Shown here: piece by piece, positions 1-9,065 of the stretch
How positions within the stretch are numbered: the first letter of the stretch is position 1
Layout of the letters: each line of letters begins with the position of its first letter
NCBI GenBank assembly: GCA_903821605.1
Contig: CAIJLZ010000012.1
Coordinates: 91,927 to 155,926, forward strand
Source: an uncultured Sphingomonadales bacterium
GTDB lineage: Bacteria > Pseudomonadota > Alphaproteobacteria > Sphingomonadales > Sphingomonadaceae
Length of the DNA: 64,000 nt
Reading direction: 5' to 3'
Notes under the pieces: generated by a model
The model's database searches: none
Told to the model about the DNA's origin: nothing
Seen by the model: only the letters and a program-made list of their open reading frames with translations
Made by a program: the position numbers and the translations under genes

Positions 1-63
1 AAAGTTTTGACATGCGAATGTGCCCCCCCCAAGTGAACTGGGCCACCTAACCACAGTCATTAT

Positions 64-78
64 ATCAATTCCAATGAT
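64..78. promoter_or_regulatory. candidate LysR-type operator upstream of the LysR gene
   Basis: ATCAATTCCAATGAT is a partial dyad (ATCA...TGAT) that contains a T-N11-A core with TCA/TGA ends, the usual shape of a LysR-family binding site. It ends about 25 bases before the LysR start codon, a position that suits autoregulation or control of a divergent gene lying left of the window. The match is short and in AT-rich sequence, so it is only a candidate. Confidence 0.35.
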
Positions 79-103
79 TTTATTTTGGGTTAAATGATCA
101 CCT

Positions 104-1003
104 ATGGCTATGAATAGAATCGCCCTCTATCACATTGAAACGCTGCTATGGATCGACCGGCTCGGCACGTTCGCCGCGACCGCACAGCGCCTCAACACGA
201 CACAGCCCGCGATCTCGGCAAGGGTCCGTGAACTAGAGGGCCATCTCGGGGCGGCATTATTCAAACGGGAGGGACGGGTCATGACCCTCACCCCGGTAGG
301 GCGTCAATTGGTGCGCGAATTTGGCCCGATCTGGAGCCATTTACAAGACTGTTTGCTGAACTGCGCCGGCTTCGAAGAGGCCACCGGCATCATTCGCATT
401 GGCGCTGGCGAGATCGCCGCGGCGAGTTGCCTGCCTGGCTTTGTCGCCGGGCTGACATCCGAAATGCCTGCCGTATCGCTGGAAATCGAGATCGAATTGA
501 CCGCCAATCTCATTCTCCAATTGATCAATGGGCGCACCGACATCGCCTTTACGGCGGGCGCGATTGCCCATCCTGCGCTGCGGGCCAGTTCAATTGGTGC
601 GGTCAACCTCTTGTGGCTGGCCAGTCCGCCGGTCGCCGCCGCAATGGAAGGCGATCATCGCAAGGTGCCTAAGGTTTGGTCGCTATCCGACCAGTCGCCA
701 TTATATCAGGTCATGCGGGAGGCCACTCGCCTTGCGGGCATCCCGCCTTCGTCGGTGAACCTCTGCAACAACGTGCGTGCCATGATTGATATCGTCGCGG
801 CTGGCTGCGGGATCGGACTCTTCCCTCAGCCGATGGTCGATCAGCCACTTGCGACCGGCGCGCTCGTCCCGATTGGCAACATGTCCAATCCGCCGCCCGT
901 GGAATTTCACATCGCAATCCGGGCAGCGGAGATCGAGCCACTCGTGCTTGAAATCTATCGGCGCGCGACCTTGCTTGAGATCGGGCAACGTCACAGCGGT
1001 TAA
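104..1003 (+). CDS. LysR family transcriptional regulator
   Basis: A 299-residue protein of normal LysR length. The N-terminal winged helix-turn-helix covers about residues 8-67 and shows the family pattern FAATAQRLNTTQPAISARVRE, followed by the linker helix and a periplasmic-binding-protein-like effector domain from about residue 92 to the end. LysR proteins bind DNA as tetramers and respond to a small-molecule inducer. The target is probably a divergent gene beyond the left edge of the window, because the downstream helicase is separated by 272 bases. The ATG at 104 lies just after an AT-rich stretch holding a possible LysR box. The inducer cannot be told from sequence. Confidence 0.9.
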   Translation: MAMNRIALYHIETLLWIDRLGTFAATAQRLNTTQPAISARVRELEGHLGAALFKREGRVMTLTPVGRQLVREFGPIWSHLQDCLLNCAGFEEATGIIRIGAGEIAAASCLPGFVAGLTSEMPAVSLEIEIELTANLILQLINGRTDIAFTAGAIAHPALRASSIGAVNLLWLASPPVAAAMEGDHRKVPKVWSLSDQSPLYQVMREATRLAGIPPSSVNLCNNVRAMIDIVAAGCGIGLFPQPMVDQPLATGALVPIGNMSNPPPVEFHIAIRAAEIEPLVLEIYRRATLLEIGQRHSG

Positions 1004-1275
1004 CCCCTGCCCACCGGGCAAGGGCCAGCGTGGCGCAATTATCTTGCCTTTTGCTGCAATGCACACTAACGGGCTGATCAGCAATCGGCGCGCGGGTCTT
1101 GTCCCGCCGCAGTCCCGGCAACGTGAGGTCCAGCGTTTCAACGCATGACCAGCCCGGACTTACGGTCGCCGTATCGCCAGAAGCTTCCTTCTTCACGCAG
1201 GGTCGCCTCCCACGACACCTTGCTTCGCGCAGGCCCTTTCGCCGCGCGCGCCGCATTTCAATTTGAAAGACGAAC
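1004..1275. other. intergenic region, helicase leader
   Basis: This gap between the LysR gene and the RNA helicase holds a weak hairpin right after the LysR stop (TGCCC/GGGCA around 1008-1020) without a T run. ORFs of the track that enter it overlap coding regions in other frames and look spurious. It most likely contains the helicase promoter and a long 5' leader, which is common for DEAD-box helicases. No clear -35/-10 pair was recognised. Confidence 0.4.
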
Positions 1276-2976
1276 ATGTCCTATTTTTCTGACCTTGGCC
1301 TTGCCGAGCCCCTCCTTCGTGCGCTTGAAGCCAAGGGCTATTCCGATCCGACCCCGATCCAGCAACAGGCCATTCCGGCGCTGCTGAAGGGCCGTGACAT
1401 TCTGGGGATCGCGCAGACCGGCACCGGCAAGACCGCGGCCTTCTCGCTGCCGTCGCTCCATCGTCTGGCCGCCAATCCCAAGCCGCGCCAGAACGCGTCC
1501 TGCCGGATGCTGGTGCTGTCCCCGACGCGCGAACTGGCGGCTCAGATCGCCGATAATATGCGCGGCTATGCCAAATATCTGGCGCTCAACGTGCAATGCG
1601 TGTTCGGCGGCATCCCCGTCAGCAAGCAGGCACGCGCCTTGGTTGGCGGCTGCGACATCTTGGTTGCCACGCCGGGCCGTCTGCTTGATCTTGTCGATCA
1701 GCGCGCCCTGACGCTGCGCAATGTCGAGATTTTCGTGCTCGACGAAGCAGACCAGATGATGGACCTTGGCTTCATCGTCCCGCTGAAGCGCGTCGCCAAC
1801 ATGCTGCCCAAGGAACGCCAGAGCCTGTTCTTCTCGGCCACCATGCCAAAGGCGATTGCCGATCTGGGCAAGCAGTTCATCAACAACCCCGTCCGCGTCG
1901 AGGTCGCCCCGCAATCCACCACCGCCGAGCGCGTGGATCAGTTTGTGGTGCACATCAACCACCCGGAAAAGCAGGCGCTGTTGACCATCAGCCTCAAGGA
2001 AGGCCTTGCCTCGGGCAAGCTGGAGCGCGCCTTGGTGTTCACCCGCACCAAACATGGTGCTGACCGCGTTGTGCGCCATCTCAACACCGCTGGCGTCAAT
2101 GCCGCCGCGATCCATGGCAACAAGAGCCAGCCGCAGCGCACCGCCGCGCTGAGCGCCTTCCGCCAAGGATCGACCCCGGTGCTGGTCGCGACCGACATTG
2201 CGGCGCGTGGCATCGACGTATCGGGCGTCAGCCATGTCTTTAATTACGAAATGCCGAATGTGGCCGAGCAATATGTCCATCGCATCGGCCGCACCGCGCG
2301 CGCCGGGGCCGATGGCACGTCGATCAGCTTTGTCGCCCCGGACGAAAAGCCGTATCTGCGCGACATCGAAAAGCTGACCGGCGTCCAGCTCATGCCGCAG
2401 TCGCTGCCTGAGAATTTCGCCAAGGAAGCAGCCCGCCTGCCCGCACCTTCGCGCAAGCCCGCCGAAATCGAGCAGGATGCGCGACGTGAAGAGCGTGACC
2501 GTCGTGGTCGCGGCGGCCCGGGCGGCGGCGGCGGTCGTGGTGGTCGTGGCGGCAATGGCAACCGCAACAACAATGTCAGTCGCGGCGGACAGGGCCTTGA
2601 TGGCCAGAGCCGTGATCAGCATGCCCGCAACGAATTGGTCCGCACCGAATGGGCCCCGCGTGAGCCGGCATCGTCATACCACCCGCTCGGCAACGAAAGC
2701 CGCGATGTCGCGCCCAAGGGTGATCGTCGCCCCGCGCCGCAGGGTGATCGCCGCCCGGCCCGTCCCGAAGGTGATCGTCGCCCGGTGCGCACGGATGGCG
2801 ACCGCCGTCCCGCGCGTCCTGAAGGCGACCGTCGTCCCGCACGGGCCGATGGCGATCGTCGTCCGGCGCAGGGTGCCGGTGGCGGCAACGGTGCCGCTGG
2901 CCCGAAGCGCAGCTTTGGCGGTGGCCGTCCCGGCGGCCCCGGCGCGTTCCGTGGCAAGGGCCCGCGCACCAACTAA
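1276..2976 (+). CDS. DEAD-box ATP-dependent RNA helicase (RhlE-like)
   Basis: A 566-residue RNA helicase that unwinds short RNA duplexes in ribosome assembly or mRNA turnover. The Q motif is near residues 4-33, motif I AQTGTGKT at 46-53, DEAD at 156-159, SAT near 188, and the helicase C domain ends around residue 370 with HRIGRTARAG. The tail from about 395 is basic, Gly/Arg-rich and low in complexity, with RGG-like stretches and six GDRRP repeats, typical of RNA-binding tails in RhlE/DeaD-type proteins. A strong inverted repeat follows the stop codon. Exact subfamily (rhlE or another) was not resolved. Confidence 0.93.
   Translation: MSYFSDLGLAEPLLRALEAKGYSDPTPIQQQAIPALLKGRDILGIAQTGTGKTAAFSLPSLHRLAANPKPRQNASCRMLVLSPTRELAAQIADNMRGYAKYLALNVQCVFGGIPVSKQARALVGGCDILVATPGRLLDLVDQRALTLRNVEIFVLDEADQMMDLGFIVPLKRVANMLPKERQSLFFSATMPKAIADLGKQFINNPVRVEVAPQSTTAERVDQFVVHINHPEKQALLTISLKEGLASGKLERALVFTRTKHGADRVVRHLNTAGVNAAAIHGNKSQPQRTAALSAFRQGSTPVLVATDIAARGIDVSGVSHVFNYEMPNVAEQYVHRIGRTARAGADGTSISFVAPDEKPYLRDIEKLTGVQLMPQSLPENFAKEAARLPAPSRKPAEIEQDARREERDRRGRGGPGGGGGRGGRGGNGNRNNNVSRGGQGLDGQSRDQHARNELVRTEWAPREPASSYHPLGNESRDVAPKGDRRPAPQGDRRPARPEGDRRPVRTDGDRRPARPEGDRRPARADGDRRPAQGAGGGNGAAGPKRSFGGGRPGGPGAFRGKGPRTN
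2719..2871 (+). repeat. in-frame GDRRP tandem repeats in the helicase tail
   Basis: Six consecutive units beginning GDRRP (for example GDRRPARPE, GDRRPVRTD) are encoded by 24-27-base near-repeats within the helicase C-terminus. The DNA units differ at third positions, so the repeat has been kept at protein level while the DNA drifted. Such tails usually add non-specific RNA binding or phase-separating character. Copy number may vary between strains. Confidence 0.85.
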
Positions 2977-2984
2977 AGAAGTCG

Positions 2985-3016
2985 TTCCCGCCCTCTGCAA
3001 CTGCACAGGGCGGGAA
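2985..3016 (+). terminator. hairpin after the helicase gene
   Basis: TTCCCGCCCT and AGGGCGGGAA form a perfect 10-bp stem with a 12-base loop, eight bases after the helicase stop. There is no T run, so it may be a weak terminator or a 3'-end stabilising structure. It also argues against the upstream start of the next ORF at 3016. Confidence 0.6.
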
Positions 3017-3111
3017 TGAAGCTGATGAACGGATCATCGGGCGGTGGCTTGCGGCCGCGCGACGCGATGGATAGGCTGGTCCCAAATTTAAGTTTGAGGA
3101 CACAGAATATA

Positions 3112-4503
3112 ATGGTCGCCGTTCACGAGCCGCAGCCCGCGACACCCCAGATACCAGCAACTGGCCCGTTAGGGCATCCGCGCGGCCTTTGGGTCCTGGG
3201 CGGTACCGAATTATGGGATCGCATCTCGTTCCACGGCATGTCGGCGATGCTCGTCTTGTACATGACGGGCGAACTGCTCCAACCCCAACGGGCCGCACAT
3301 GTCATGGGCTTTGCCGCCTATCGCGGCGCACTGGAAAGCGTGTTCGGCCCCCTCAGCCAAGCCCAACTCGCAACCCAGACCTTCGGTCTCTATTTTGCGG
3401 CGATCACCTTTTTACCGATCATCGGCGGCTGGATTGGCGACAAGGTGACCAGTCGGCGCGTGGCGGTCACAATGGGCGCGCTGTTGATGACGGCGGGCCA
3501 TTTTTCAATGGCCTTTGATCGCACCTTCTTGCTCGCGCTTGGCCTGTTGGCGCTGGGCGCCGGGCTGTTGCGCGGCAATCTCGCCCCGCAAATCGGGTCG
3601 CTTTATGCGGCAGGCGACCGTCGCCTTGCGGACGCCTTTCAATTTTACAGCTTTGTCGCCAATTTGGGCGGATTCATCGCCCCGATCGTTAGCGGGACAG
3701 TGGCCAAATATTATGGCTGGCACGCCGGGTTCGCCGTCGCCGGGTTCGGCATGCTGATCGGCCTTGTCTGGTATTTGGTCGGCTCGCGCCACCTGCCCCC
3801 CGAACCCGAGCGCAACGTGGCCGTGCCGCGCCCGCCGCTCACCCCGATCCAACGGCGCAACTTGATCGGGCTATTTGCACTCTGGCCGGTCGCAGTCGCC
3901 TTTTGGACAGCCCAGGCCCAGATCTGGAACGTTTATAATCTCTGGGTCCGCGATCATATCGAGATGCGCGTCAGCGGCTTCGACGTCCCCATTCCGTGGC
4001 TCCAGTCGCTCGACGGGCTGGCACCTGCCATCTATGCCCCGCTCGTGGTGCTCCTCTGGCGCTATCAGGCCCAGCGCCATGCCGAACCTGATGTCTTCAT
4101 CAAGCTGTTCATGGGTTGTGGCATCTTCTCACTCGCCACCTTCCTGCTCGCCGCCGCCCCCTATATGGCGGATCATGGCGGGCGCGGCCCGCTGTGGATC
4201 CCGGTGATGTTCCATCTCATCTCGAATCTTGGGGTGATCTATTTCGTGCCGGTGATGCGCGCATTCTATGCCAGTCGCGCGCCCGAGCATTGGCGCGGTA
4301 CAGTGTTGGGCATCGATACGCTTGCGGTGTCGGCGGCCAGCCTGTTGAGCGGGACGATGGGCGGCTGGTATGAACGAATGAGCCCGTCCCAATTTTGGTC
4401 ACTCAATGGCCTGATCGTTGGCGGTGCAGGCGTTGTGGTGCTGTTGGTCCAGCGCCCCTTACGCCGCTGGATGGATGCTGAGACGCCAGCCAGCGCCCGC
4501 TAA
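3112..4503 (+). CDS. POT-family (PTR2) peptide:H+ symporter-like MFS transporter
   Basis: The protein from ATG 3112 has 463 residues and about 12-14 hydrophobic segments. The N-terminus GGTELWDRISFHGM is a variant of the POT signature ExxERFxYYG, and GGWIGDKVTSRR is the MFS/POT loop motif. POT proteins import di- and tripeptides with protons through the inner membrane. The track start at 3016 was rejected: it lies in the terminator hairpin, while 3112 is preceded by GAGGA and begins just before the conserved helix. The ERF motif is changed (ELWDR), so substrate range may differ from classical POTs. Confidence 0.8.
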   Translation: MVAVHEPQPATPQIPATGPLGHPRGLWVLGGTELWDRISFHGMSAMLVLYMTGELLQPQRAAHVMGFAAYRGALESVFGPLSQAQLATQTFGLYFAAITFLPIIGGWIGDKVTSRRVAVTMGALLMTAGHFSMAFDRTFLLALGLLALGAGLLRGNLAPQIGSLYAAGDRRLADAFQFYSFVANLGGFIAPIVSGTVAKYYGWHAGFAVAGFGMLIGLVWYLVGSRHLPPEPERNVAVPRPPLTPIQRRNLIGLFALWPVAVAFWTAQAQIWNVYNLWVRDHIEMRVSGFDVPIPWLQSLDGLAPAIYAPLVVLLWRYQAQRHAEPDVFIKLFMGCGIFSLATFLLAAAPYMADHGGRGPLWIPVMFHLISNLGVIYFVPVMRAFYASRAPEHWRGTVLGIDTLAVSAASLLSGTMGGWYERMSPSQFWSLNGLIVGGAGVVVLLVQRPLRRWMDAETPASAR

Positions 4504-4534
4504 TCCTCTTTCACCCCCGGACGGCCCGGCCCTT

Positions 4535-4891
4535 TCAGTGATGCGGCTTGGGATTGATGCTCTTCAAATAGCCGATCAGCCGTTTGATCTCGTCCGGCGT
4601 CCAAGGTGCCGATGGCATCGCCGGATGCCCGGCAAAAATGCCCTCGGCGAGCGCTTCTTCAAGGCTTTCAATCGGGTAATGCTGGCCCAATGTGCGGAAT
4701 GGGGGCGCAGCGCGGAAGGGGCTGTTGCCGGTCAACTCAACCGCATGGCAACGGCCACAGCGCGCCGCCGCCAGCGCATGGCCTTCGCGCAACATGGTCT
4801 TTTTGCTGGCAGCCAACCCCGGCTGGCTGCCCGCTAGTACCATGGCCAATGCCAGCAATAAACTTGTGGTGCGCAATGGCGAGAATGTCAT
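4535..4891 (-). CDS. small periplasmic cytochrome c (class I)
   Basis: A 118-residue protein from the internal start MTFSPLRTT. A Sec signal peptide covers about residues 1-27 (LLLALAMVLAGSQPGLAA), followed by a single haem c site CGRCH and a distal methionine candidate in HPAMPSAPW. This is a mono-haem electron carrier in the periplasm. The longer ORF in the track (start 4939) adds 16 residues without signal character. It converges with the peptide transporter gene and lies upstream of nothing obvious on its strand, so its redox partner is unknown. Confidence 0.85.
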   Translation of the reverse strand: MTFSPLRTTSLLLALAMVLAGSQPGLAASKKTMLREGHALAAARCGRCHAVELTGNSPFRAAPPFRTLGQHYPIESLEEALAEGIFAGHPAMPSAPWTPDEIKRLIGYLKSINPKPHH

Positions 4892-4977
4892 GGCCAGATC
4901 CTTGCTGCCGTCATCAGATGCAAAACCACGAGATAGCATCCCCCCGCGTCGATGCGAGCGCCGTTTTGCTCCCCGCG

Positions 4978-6006
4978 TTATTTTTTCGCGACGACCCCCG
5001 CCGATTGACGCCGCACCAAATGCGTCGGGATCGTCAAAGACGGGTCCGGTGCCCCTCCCTTCAAACGCACCAGCATGCGCTCCCCCACCCGCTCGCCCAT
5101 CTCCCGGATCGGCGCATGGATGGTGGTGAGCGGTGGTGAGATCGCACTGGCGATATCAATGTCATCGAAACCGGTGATCGACAGCGCATCGGGCACCGCT
5201 ATGCCCAGCGCATGGGCCTCGGCCAACGCACCTGCGGCCATCAGGTCCGTGGTGCAGACCAAGGCGGTCGGACGCTCGCCGCGTGCCGCAATCACCCGCA
5301 GGCCCTGCCGCCCACCCTCAATACTGAAGGGCTGGATCACAATATCGTCAGGGGCAATCACGATGCCCGCGGCCGCAAGCGCCTCCCGCGCCCCTTCCAC
5401 CCGGGCACGGGCGCGTTCATTATGCGCCAGCGCCCCGGACAGGATCGCGAACCGGCGGTGTCCCAAATCAAGCAGATATTGCACCATCTCGCGCATCGCC
5501 TGACGGTTCGAAAAGCCGACACAATCCTGCGCCGGGGCCTCGTCTGATGACCAGCTAAACAGATGCGGCAGCCCGCTCCGCGCCAGCAATGCCGTCACCG
5601 CCGGATCATGGTCGGTCCCGACCAAGACCAGCCCATCGATGCCGCGCCGGATCAGCCGCTCGACCAACGCAACCTCGGCCTGGTGGTCATATTCATGCGC
5701 CTGCACCAGCAGATGATAGCCCTCCGCACCCAAGCGGCGTTGCAGCACATGGACAAAGCTGGCGAAGACCGGGTTGGTGATCGTCGGCAGGACCACGCCG
5801 ACCATCATCGAGCGGCGCATCGCCAGCGCCCGCGCATTGCCATTGGGCACATAGCCAAGCTGCTCCGCCGCCGCTTCGACCGCCTCACGCGTCCGCTGCC
5901 GCACTGCCTCCGGTTCCGACATCACCCGCGACGCGCTGCCCAGCGACACGCCCGCCAGACGGGCGACATCGCTTAACGTCGGGCGGCGAGGACGATCCGG
6001 GATCAT
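4978..6006 (-). CDS. LacI/GalR family transcriptional regulator
   Basis: A 342-residue repressor. The LacI helix-turn-helix is at residues about 9-30 (LSDVARLAGVSLGSASRVM) with the hinge helix near 48-60, then the ligand-binding periplasmic-protein fold. The start MIPDRPRRP was chosen over the track start at 6087 because it matches family N-termini and does not overlap the aldehyde dehydrogenase. It is the last gene of a four-gene minus-strand oxidation operon. A perfect palindrome of LacI-operator type lies upstream of the operon's first gene (10200-10213), so local repression released by the operon's substrate is likely. The effector is unknown. Confidence 0.9.
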   Translation of the reverse strand: MIPDRPRRPTLSDVARLAGVSLGSASRVMSEPEAVRQRTREAVEAAAEQLGYVPNGNARALAMRRSMMVGVVLPTITNPVFASFVHVLQRRLGAEGYHLLVQAHEYDHQAEVALVERLIRRGIDGLVLVGTDHDPAVTALLARSGLPHLFSWSSDEAPAQDCVGFSNRQAMREMVQYLLDLGHRRFAILSGALAHNERARARVEGAREALAAAGIVIAPDDIVIQPFSIEGGRQGLRVIAARGERPTALVCTTDLMAAGALAEAHALGIAVPDALSITGFDDIDIASAISPPLTTIHAPIREMGERVGERMLVRLKGGAPDPSLTIPTHLVRRQSAGVVAKK

Positions 6007-6013
6007 CGCTTGA

Positions 6014-7441
6014 TCAGGCCTCTGACACGAACTTGATGTTCTGATAGGCGTGCAAGCCTTCGGCCCCGCCTTCTTGACCATGGCCACTTTCCTTGACGCC
6101 GCCGAACGGGGTTTCGGGCGTCGAGACAGCGAGATTGTTCAGCCCGACCATCCCGGCTTCCAGCCCTTCCATCAACCGGCGGCTGGTGTGGACATCGCGG
6201 GTAAAGGCATAGGCCGCGAGCCCGGCCTCCACCCCGTTGGACCGCCCCAGCACCTCGTCCAACTCACCAAAGGGCGCAATCGGCGCAATCGGGCCGAAGA
6301 TTTCATGCGTCCACAACCGCGCCTTGTCGTCAGCCCCCGTCACCACCGTCGGCTGGAAGAAATAGCCCGCATTCTGGATGCGCCGACCGCCTGTCACAAT
6401 CTTACCGCCATGGGCCTGTGCGTCGTCCAACAGGCGCTCCATTTCATCGATGCGCCGCGCATGGGCGAGTGGCCCCATCTGCACGCCGTCCTCCAGCCCA
6501 TGGCCGATCTTGAGCGCGGCCGCTTGGGCGGCGAAGGAGTGCACAAATGGCTCGAACAGGCTTTCATGGACGAAGAAGCGCGACGGCGAGATACAGACCT
6601 GCCCGGCATTGCGGAATTTGGCCGCGACGCAGCTCTTCACCGCCAGATCGAGATCGGCATCGGCACAGACCACGACCGGCGCATTGCCACCCAATTCCAT
6701 CGTCGTCCGCTTTACGCCATCGGCGGCGAGGCGCAGCAGATGCTTGCCAACCGGGGTCGAGCCGGTGAAGCTGATCTTGCGGATTTCCGGCCGGGCAATG
6801 AGTTGGGCAGAGACTTGCGCTGGCACGCCAAAGACAAGATTGACGACGCCCGCCGGCACGCCCGCATCATGCAGGGCGCGGACGAGGGCAACTGCCGTGC
6901 CGGGTGTTTCCTCCGCCGCCTTCAACACCGCCGTGCAGCCCGCCGCAAGTGCCGCCGCCAACTTGCGCGCCGGGGTCAGCGCGGGGAAATTCCATGGCGT
7001 GAACAAAGCGGTCGCACCGACCGGTTCGATGACCACGGTCTGGTGCACACCCGCGACCCGACCCGGAATGACCCGGCCATAGCTGCGCCGCGCCTCTTCC
7101 GCATTCCAGTCGAAAATATCGGCCGATACCAGCACTTCGCCCTTGGCTTCGGCAAAGACCTTGCCCTGTTCCATCGTCAGGGTGCGGGCGATGGCGTCGG
7201 CCCGCTCCCGGATCAAGGTCGCCGCCTTATGCAGTACCGCCGCCCGATCATAGGCCGATGTGGCGCGCCACCCGGCAAAGGCGCGGGCTGCCGCATCAAC
7301 CGCCGCATCAAGATCGGCCGGGCTGGCATGGGGCAGTCGCGCCAGCACGCCGCCCGTGGCGGGATCGATCACGTCTTCGGTCACGCGCCCTTCGGTGCCG
7401 ATGAAGCGACCGTCGATATAGAGATGGAGCGGCTCGTACAT
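6014..7441 (-). CDS. NAD(P)-dependent aldehyde dehydrogenase (succinate-semialdehyde dehydrogenase-like)
   Basis: A 475-residue enzyme of the ALDH superfamily that oxidises an aldehyde to its acid. Seen motifs: FTGSTPVGKHL (cofactor loop), TMELGGNAP with the general-base glutamate, and FRNAGQVCISPSRF with the catalytic cysteine; PWNFP near residue 150 is also typical. Overall similarity is to succinate-semialdehyde/glycolaldehyde dehydrogenases of the gabD type. It lies between a GMC alcohol dehydrogenase and a LacI regulator with gaps of 7-24 bases, so it probably oxidises the aldehyde that the GMC enzyme makes. The physiological substrate is not known. Confidence 0.9.
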   Translation of the reverse strand: MYEPLHLYIDGRFIGTEGRVTEDVIDPATGGVLARLPHASPADLDAAVDAAARAFAGWRATSAYDRAAVLHKAATLIRERADAIARTLTMEQGKVFAEAKGEVLVSADIFDWNAEEARRSYGRVIPGRVAGVHQTVVIEPVGATALFTPWNFPALTPARKLAAALAAGCTAVLKAAEETPGTAVALVRALHDAGVPAGVVNLVFGVPAQVSAQLIARPEIRKISFTGSTPVGKHLLRLAADGVKRTTMELGGNAPVVVCADADLDLAVKSCVAAKFRNAGQVCISPSRFFVHESLFEPFVHSFAAQAAALKIGHGLEDGVQMGPLAHARRIDEMERLLDDAQAHGGKIVTGGRRIQNAGYFFQPTVVTGADDKARLWTHEIFGPIAPIAPFGELDEVLGRSNGVEAGLAAYAFTRDVHTSRRLMEGLEAGMVGLNNLAVSTPETPFGGVKESGHGQEGGAEGLHAYQNIKFVSEA

Positions 7442-7451
7442 GGAAACCTCG

Positions 7452-9065
7452 TTATGTTCGGGATGCTGACAAGATCAGGTCGGACGCTTTTTCCGCGATG
7501 GCAATAATCGCCCCATTGGTGTTGCCGGACAGGACGCTTGGCATGATCGACCCATCGACCACGCGCAAGCCGTGCATGCCCCGCACCCGCAGTTGCGGAT
7601 CAACCACTGCCCGGTCATCCACGCCCATGCGGGCGGTGCAGGTCGGGTGATAAAGCGAAGCGCCATTGGCGCGGATATAGGCCAGCAATGCTGCATCATC
7701 GGTGCAATCATCGGCACCGGGGCGCTTTTCCTCATCCCAATGCGCCTGCATCGCGGGCTGGTGCATCACGCGTCGCAACTCCTTCAAGCCCGCAACCGCC
7801 GTCTGGCGATCATGCTCGGTGCCAAGAAAGTTGACAAAAATCTCGGGCGGCACCGATGGATCGGGCGACACCGCGCGCACATGGCCCCGGCTCTCCGGCC
7901 GCAACGGGCACATCGACGCGGTGAAGCCCGAAAAGGGATCGAGCTTGTCGCCCATTTTATTGGTGCTGAAGGTGATGAAATGGACCTGAATATCGGGCCG
8001 ATGCGGGCTGAGCGCGGTACGCAGAAATGCGCCCGCATAGCCCGCACTGACGGTCAACGGCCCTTTGCGCCATAATAAATAGCGCAAGCCGACCCCCATT
8101 GTTCGCCAGACCGAGGCGAGATCATCGTTGAACGTGATCTTGCGCCGCGCCTGATAGACGGTGCGCGCCTGCAGATGGTCTTGCAGGTCGCTGCCCACCC
8201 CCGGCGCATCCAGCACATGGTCGATGCCGAGCGATTGCAGCAACGCCCCCGGCCCAATGCCCGAAAGCTGCAACAATTGCGGGGTGTTGATCGCGCCTGC
8301 CGACAAGATGACCTCGCCCCGCGCCGTTGCGGAGCATGGCTTGCCCCCGGCGATCCAACGGACCCCGGTCGCGCGCTTGCCCTCGCAATCGATGCGCTGC
8401 ACATGAGCGTGGGTCACAATGGCGAGATTGGCCCGCCTGCGCGCCGGGCGGAGATAGGCCGCGGCGGTGCTAACGCGCACACCATGGCGCGCGGTTGTCT
8501 GGAAATAGCCCGCGCCATCCTGCCGCGCGCCATTAAAGTCGGGATTATGGGGATAGCCCGCCTCCTGCGCGGCGGCGATGAACGCATCGCACAACGGATG
8601 CGGCTCGCGCTGGTCGGATACCGCCTGCGGCCCGCCGACGCCGTGCCATGCGTCGGCACCACGTTCCTGATCTTCGCTCCGGCGGAAATAGGGCAGCACA
8701 TCGTCATAGCCCCAGCCGACATTGCCCGCCGCTGCCCAATCGTCGAAATCCTGACGCTGGCCGCGCATGTACACCAGGCCGTTGATCGAACTCGACCCGC
8801 CCAGCACCTTGCCGCGCGGCTGGCCGATGCGGCGATGATCAAGGCCCGGCTCCGGCACGGTCTGGAACCGCCAGTTGTAACGCGGATGATCGAACAGCTT
8901 GCCATAGCCAAGCGGCAGATGAATCCACGGGCTATGATCCTTGCCGCCCGCTTCCAGCAGCAGCACGCGGTGCTGGCCACTCGCGCTCAGCCGATTGGCG
9001 AGCACGCAACCCGCCGAACCGGCCCCGATAATGATATAGTCAAACTCGCCGACGTGACCACTCAT
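7452..9065 (-). CDS. GMC family FAD-dependent alcohol dehydrogenase (choline dehydrogenase-like)
   Basis: A 537-residue flavoprotein. The FAD-binding start is YIIIGAGSAGCVLANRL, the GMC signature is GKVLGGSSSINGLVYMRG, and the C-terminal block HPTCTARMG...DGSIMPSVLSGNTNGA holds the catalytic His/Asn region. GMC enzymes oxidise alcohols such as choline, polyethylene glycol or aromatic and aliphatic alcohols to aldehydes. The ATG at 9065 has a good ribosome site (GGGAGGCGA) and overlaps the previous stop as ATGA; the track start at 9080 is less likely. Its neighbours (aldehyde dehydrogenase, FAD oxidoreductase) suggest a stepwise oxidation pathway. Confidence 0.9.
   Translation of the reverse strand: MSGHVGEFDYIIIGAGSAGCVLANRLSASGQHRVLLLEAGGKDHSPWIHLPLGYGKLFDHPRYNWRFQTVPEPGLDHRRIGQPRGKVLGGSSSINGLVYMRGQRQDFDDWAAAGNVGWGYDDVLPYFRRSEDQERGADAWHGVGGPQAVSDQREPHPLCDAFIAAAQEAGYPHNPDFNGARQDGAGYFQTTARHGVRVSTAAAYLRPARRRANLAIVTHAHVQRIDCEGKRATGVRWIAGGKPCSATARGEVILSAGAINTPQLLQLSGIGPGALLQSLGIDHVLDAPGVGSDLQDHLQARTVYQARRKITFNDDLASVWRTMGVGLRYLLWRKGPLTVSAGYAGAFLRTALSPHRPDIQVHFITFSTNKMGDKLDPFSGFTASMCPLRPESRGHVRAVSPDPSVPPEIFVNFLGTEHDRQTAVAGLKELRRVMHQPAMQAHWDEEKRPGADDCTDDAALLAYIRANGASLYHPTCTARMGVDDRAVVDPQLRVRGMHGLRVVDGSIMPSVLSGNTNGAIIAIAEKASDLILSASRT

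Noticed and set aside
23-30. Run of eight C near the left edge
   Set aside because: A homopolymer in an intergenic region could be phase-variable, but nothing in the window depends on it.
1258-2622. 454-residue minus-strand ORF over the RNA helicase
   Set aside because: It is an antisense shadow of a clear DEAD-box gene; its product is low-complexity Ala/Arg/Gly and matches no family.
2477-3019. 180-residue plus-strand ORF in the helicase tail
   Set aside because: Out-of-frame reading of repeat-rich coding DNA; Val/Ala/Arg low complexity only.
6050-7507. 485-residue plus-strand ORF over the aldehyde dehydrogenase
   Set aside because: Antisense frame of a gene with intact catalytic motifs; composition is Arg/His/Pro-rich as expected of a GC-driven shadow.
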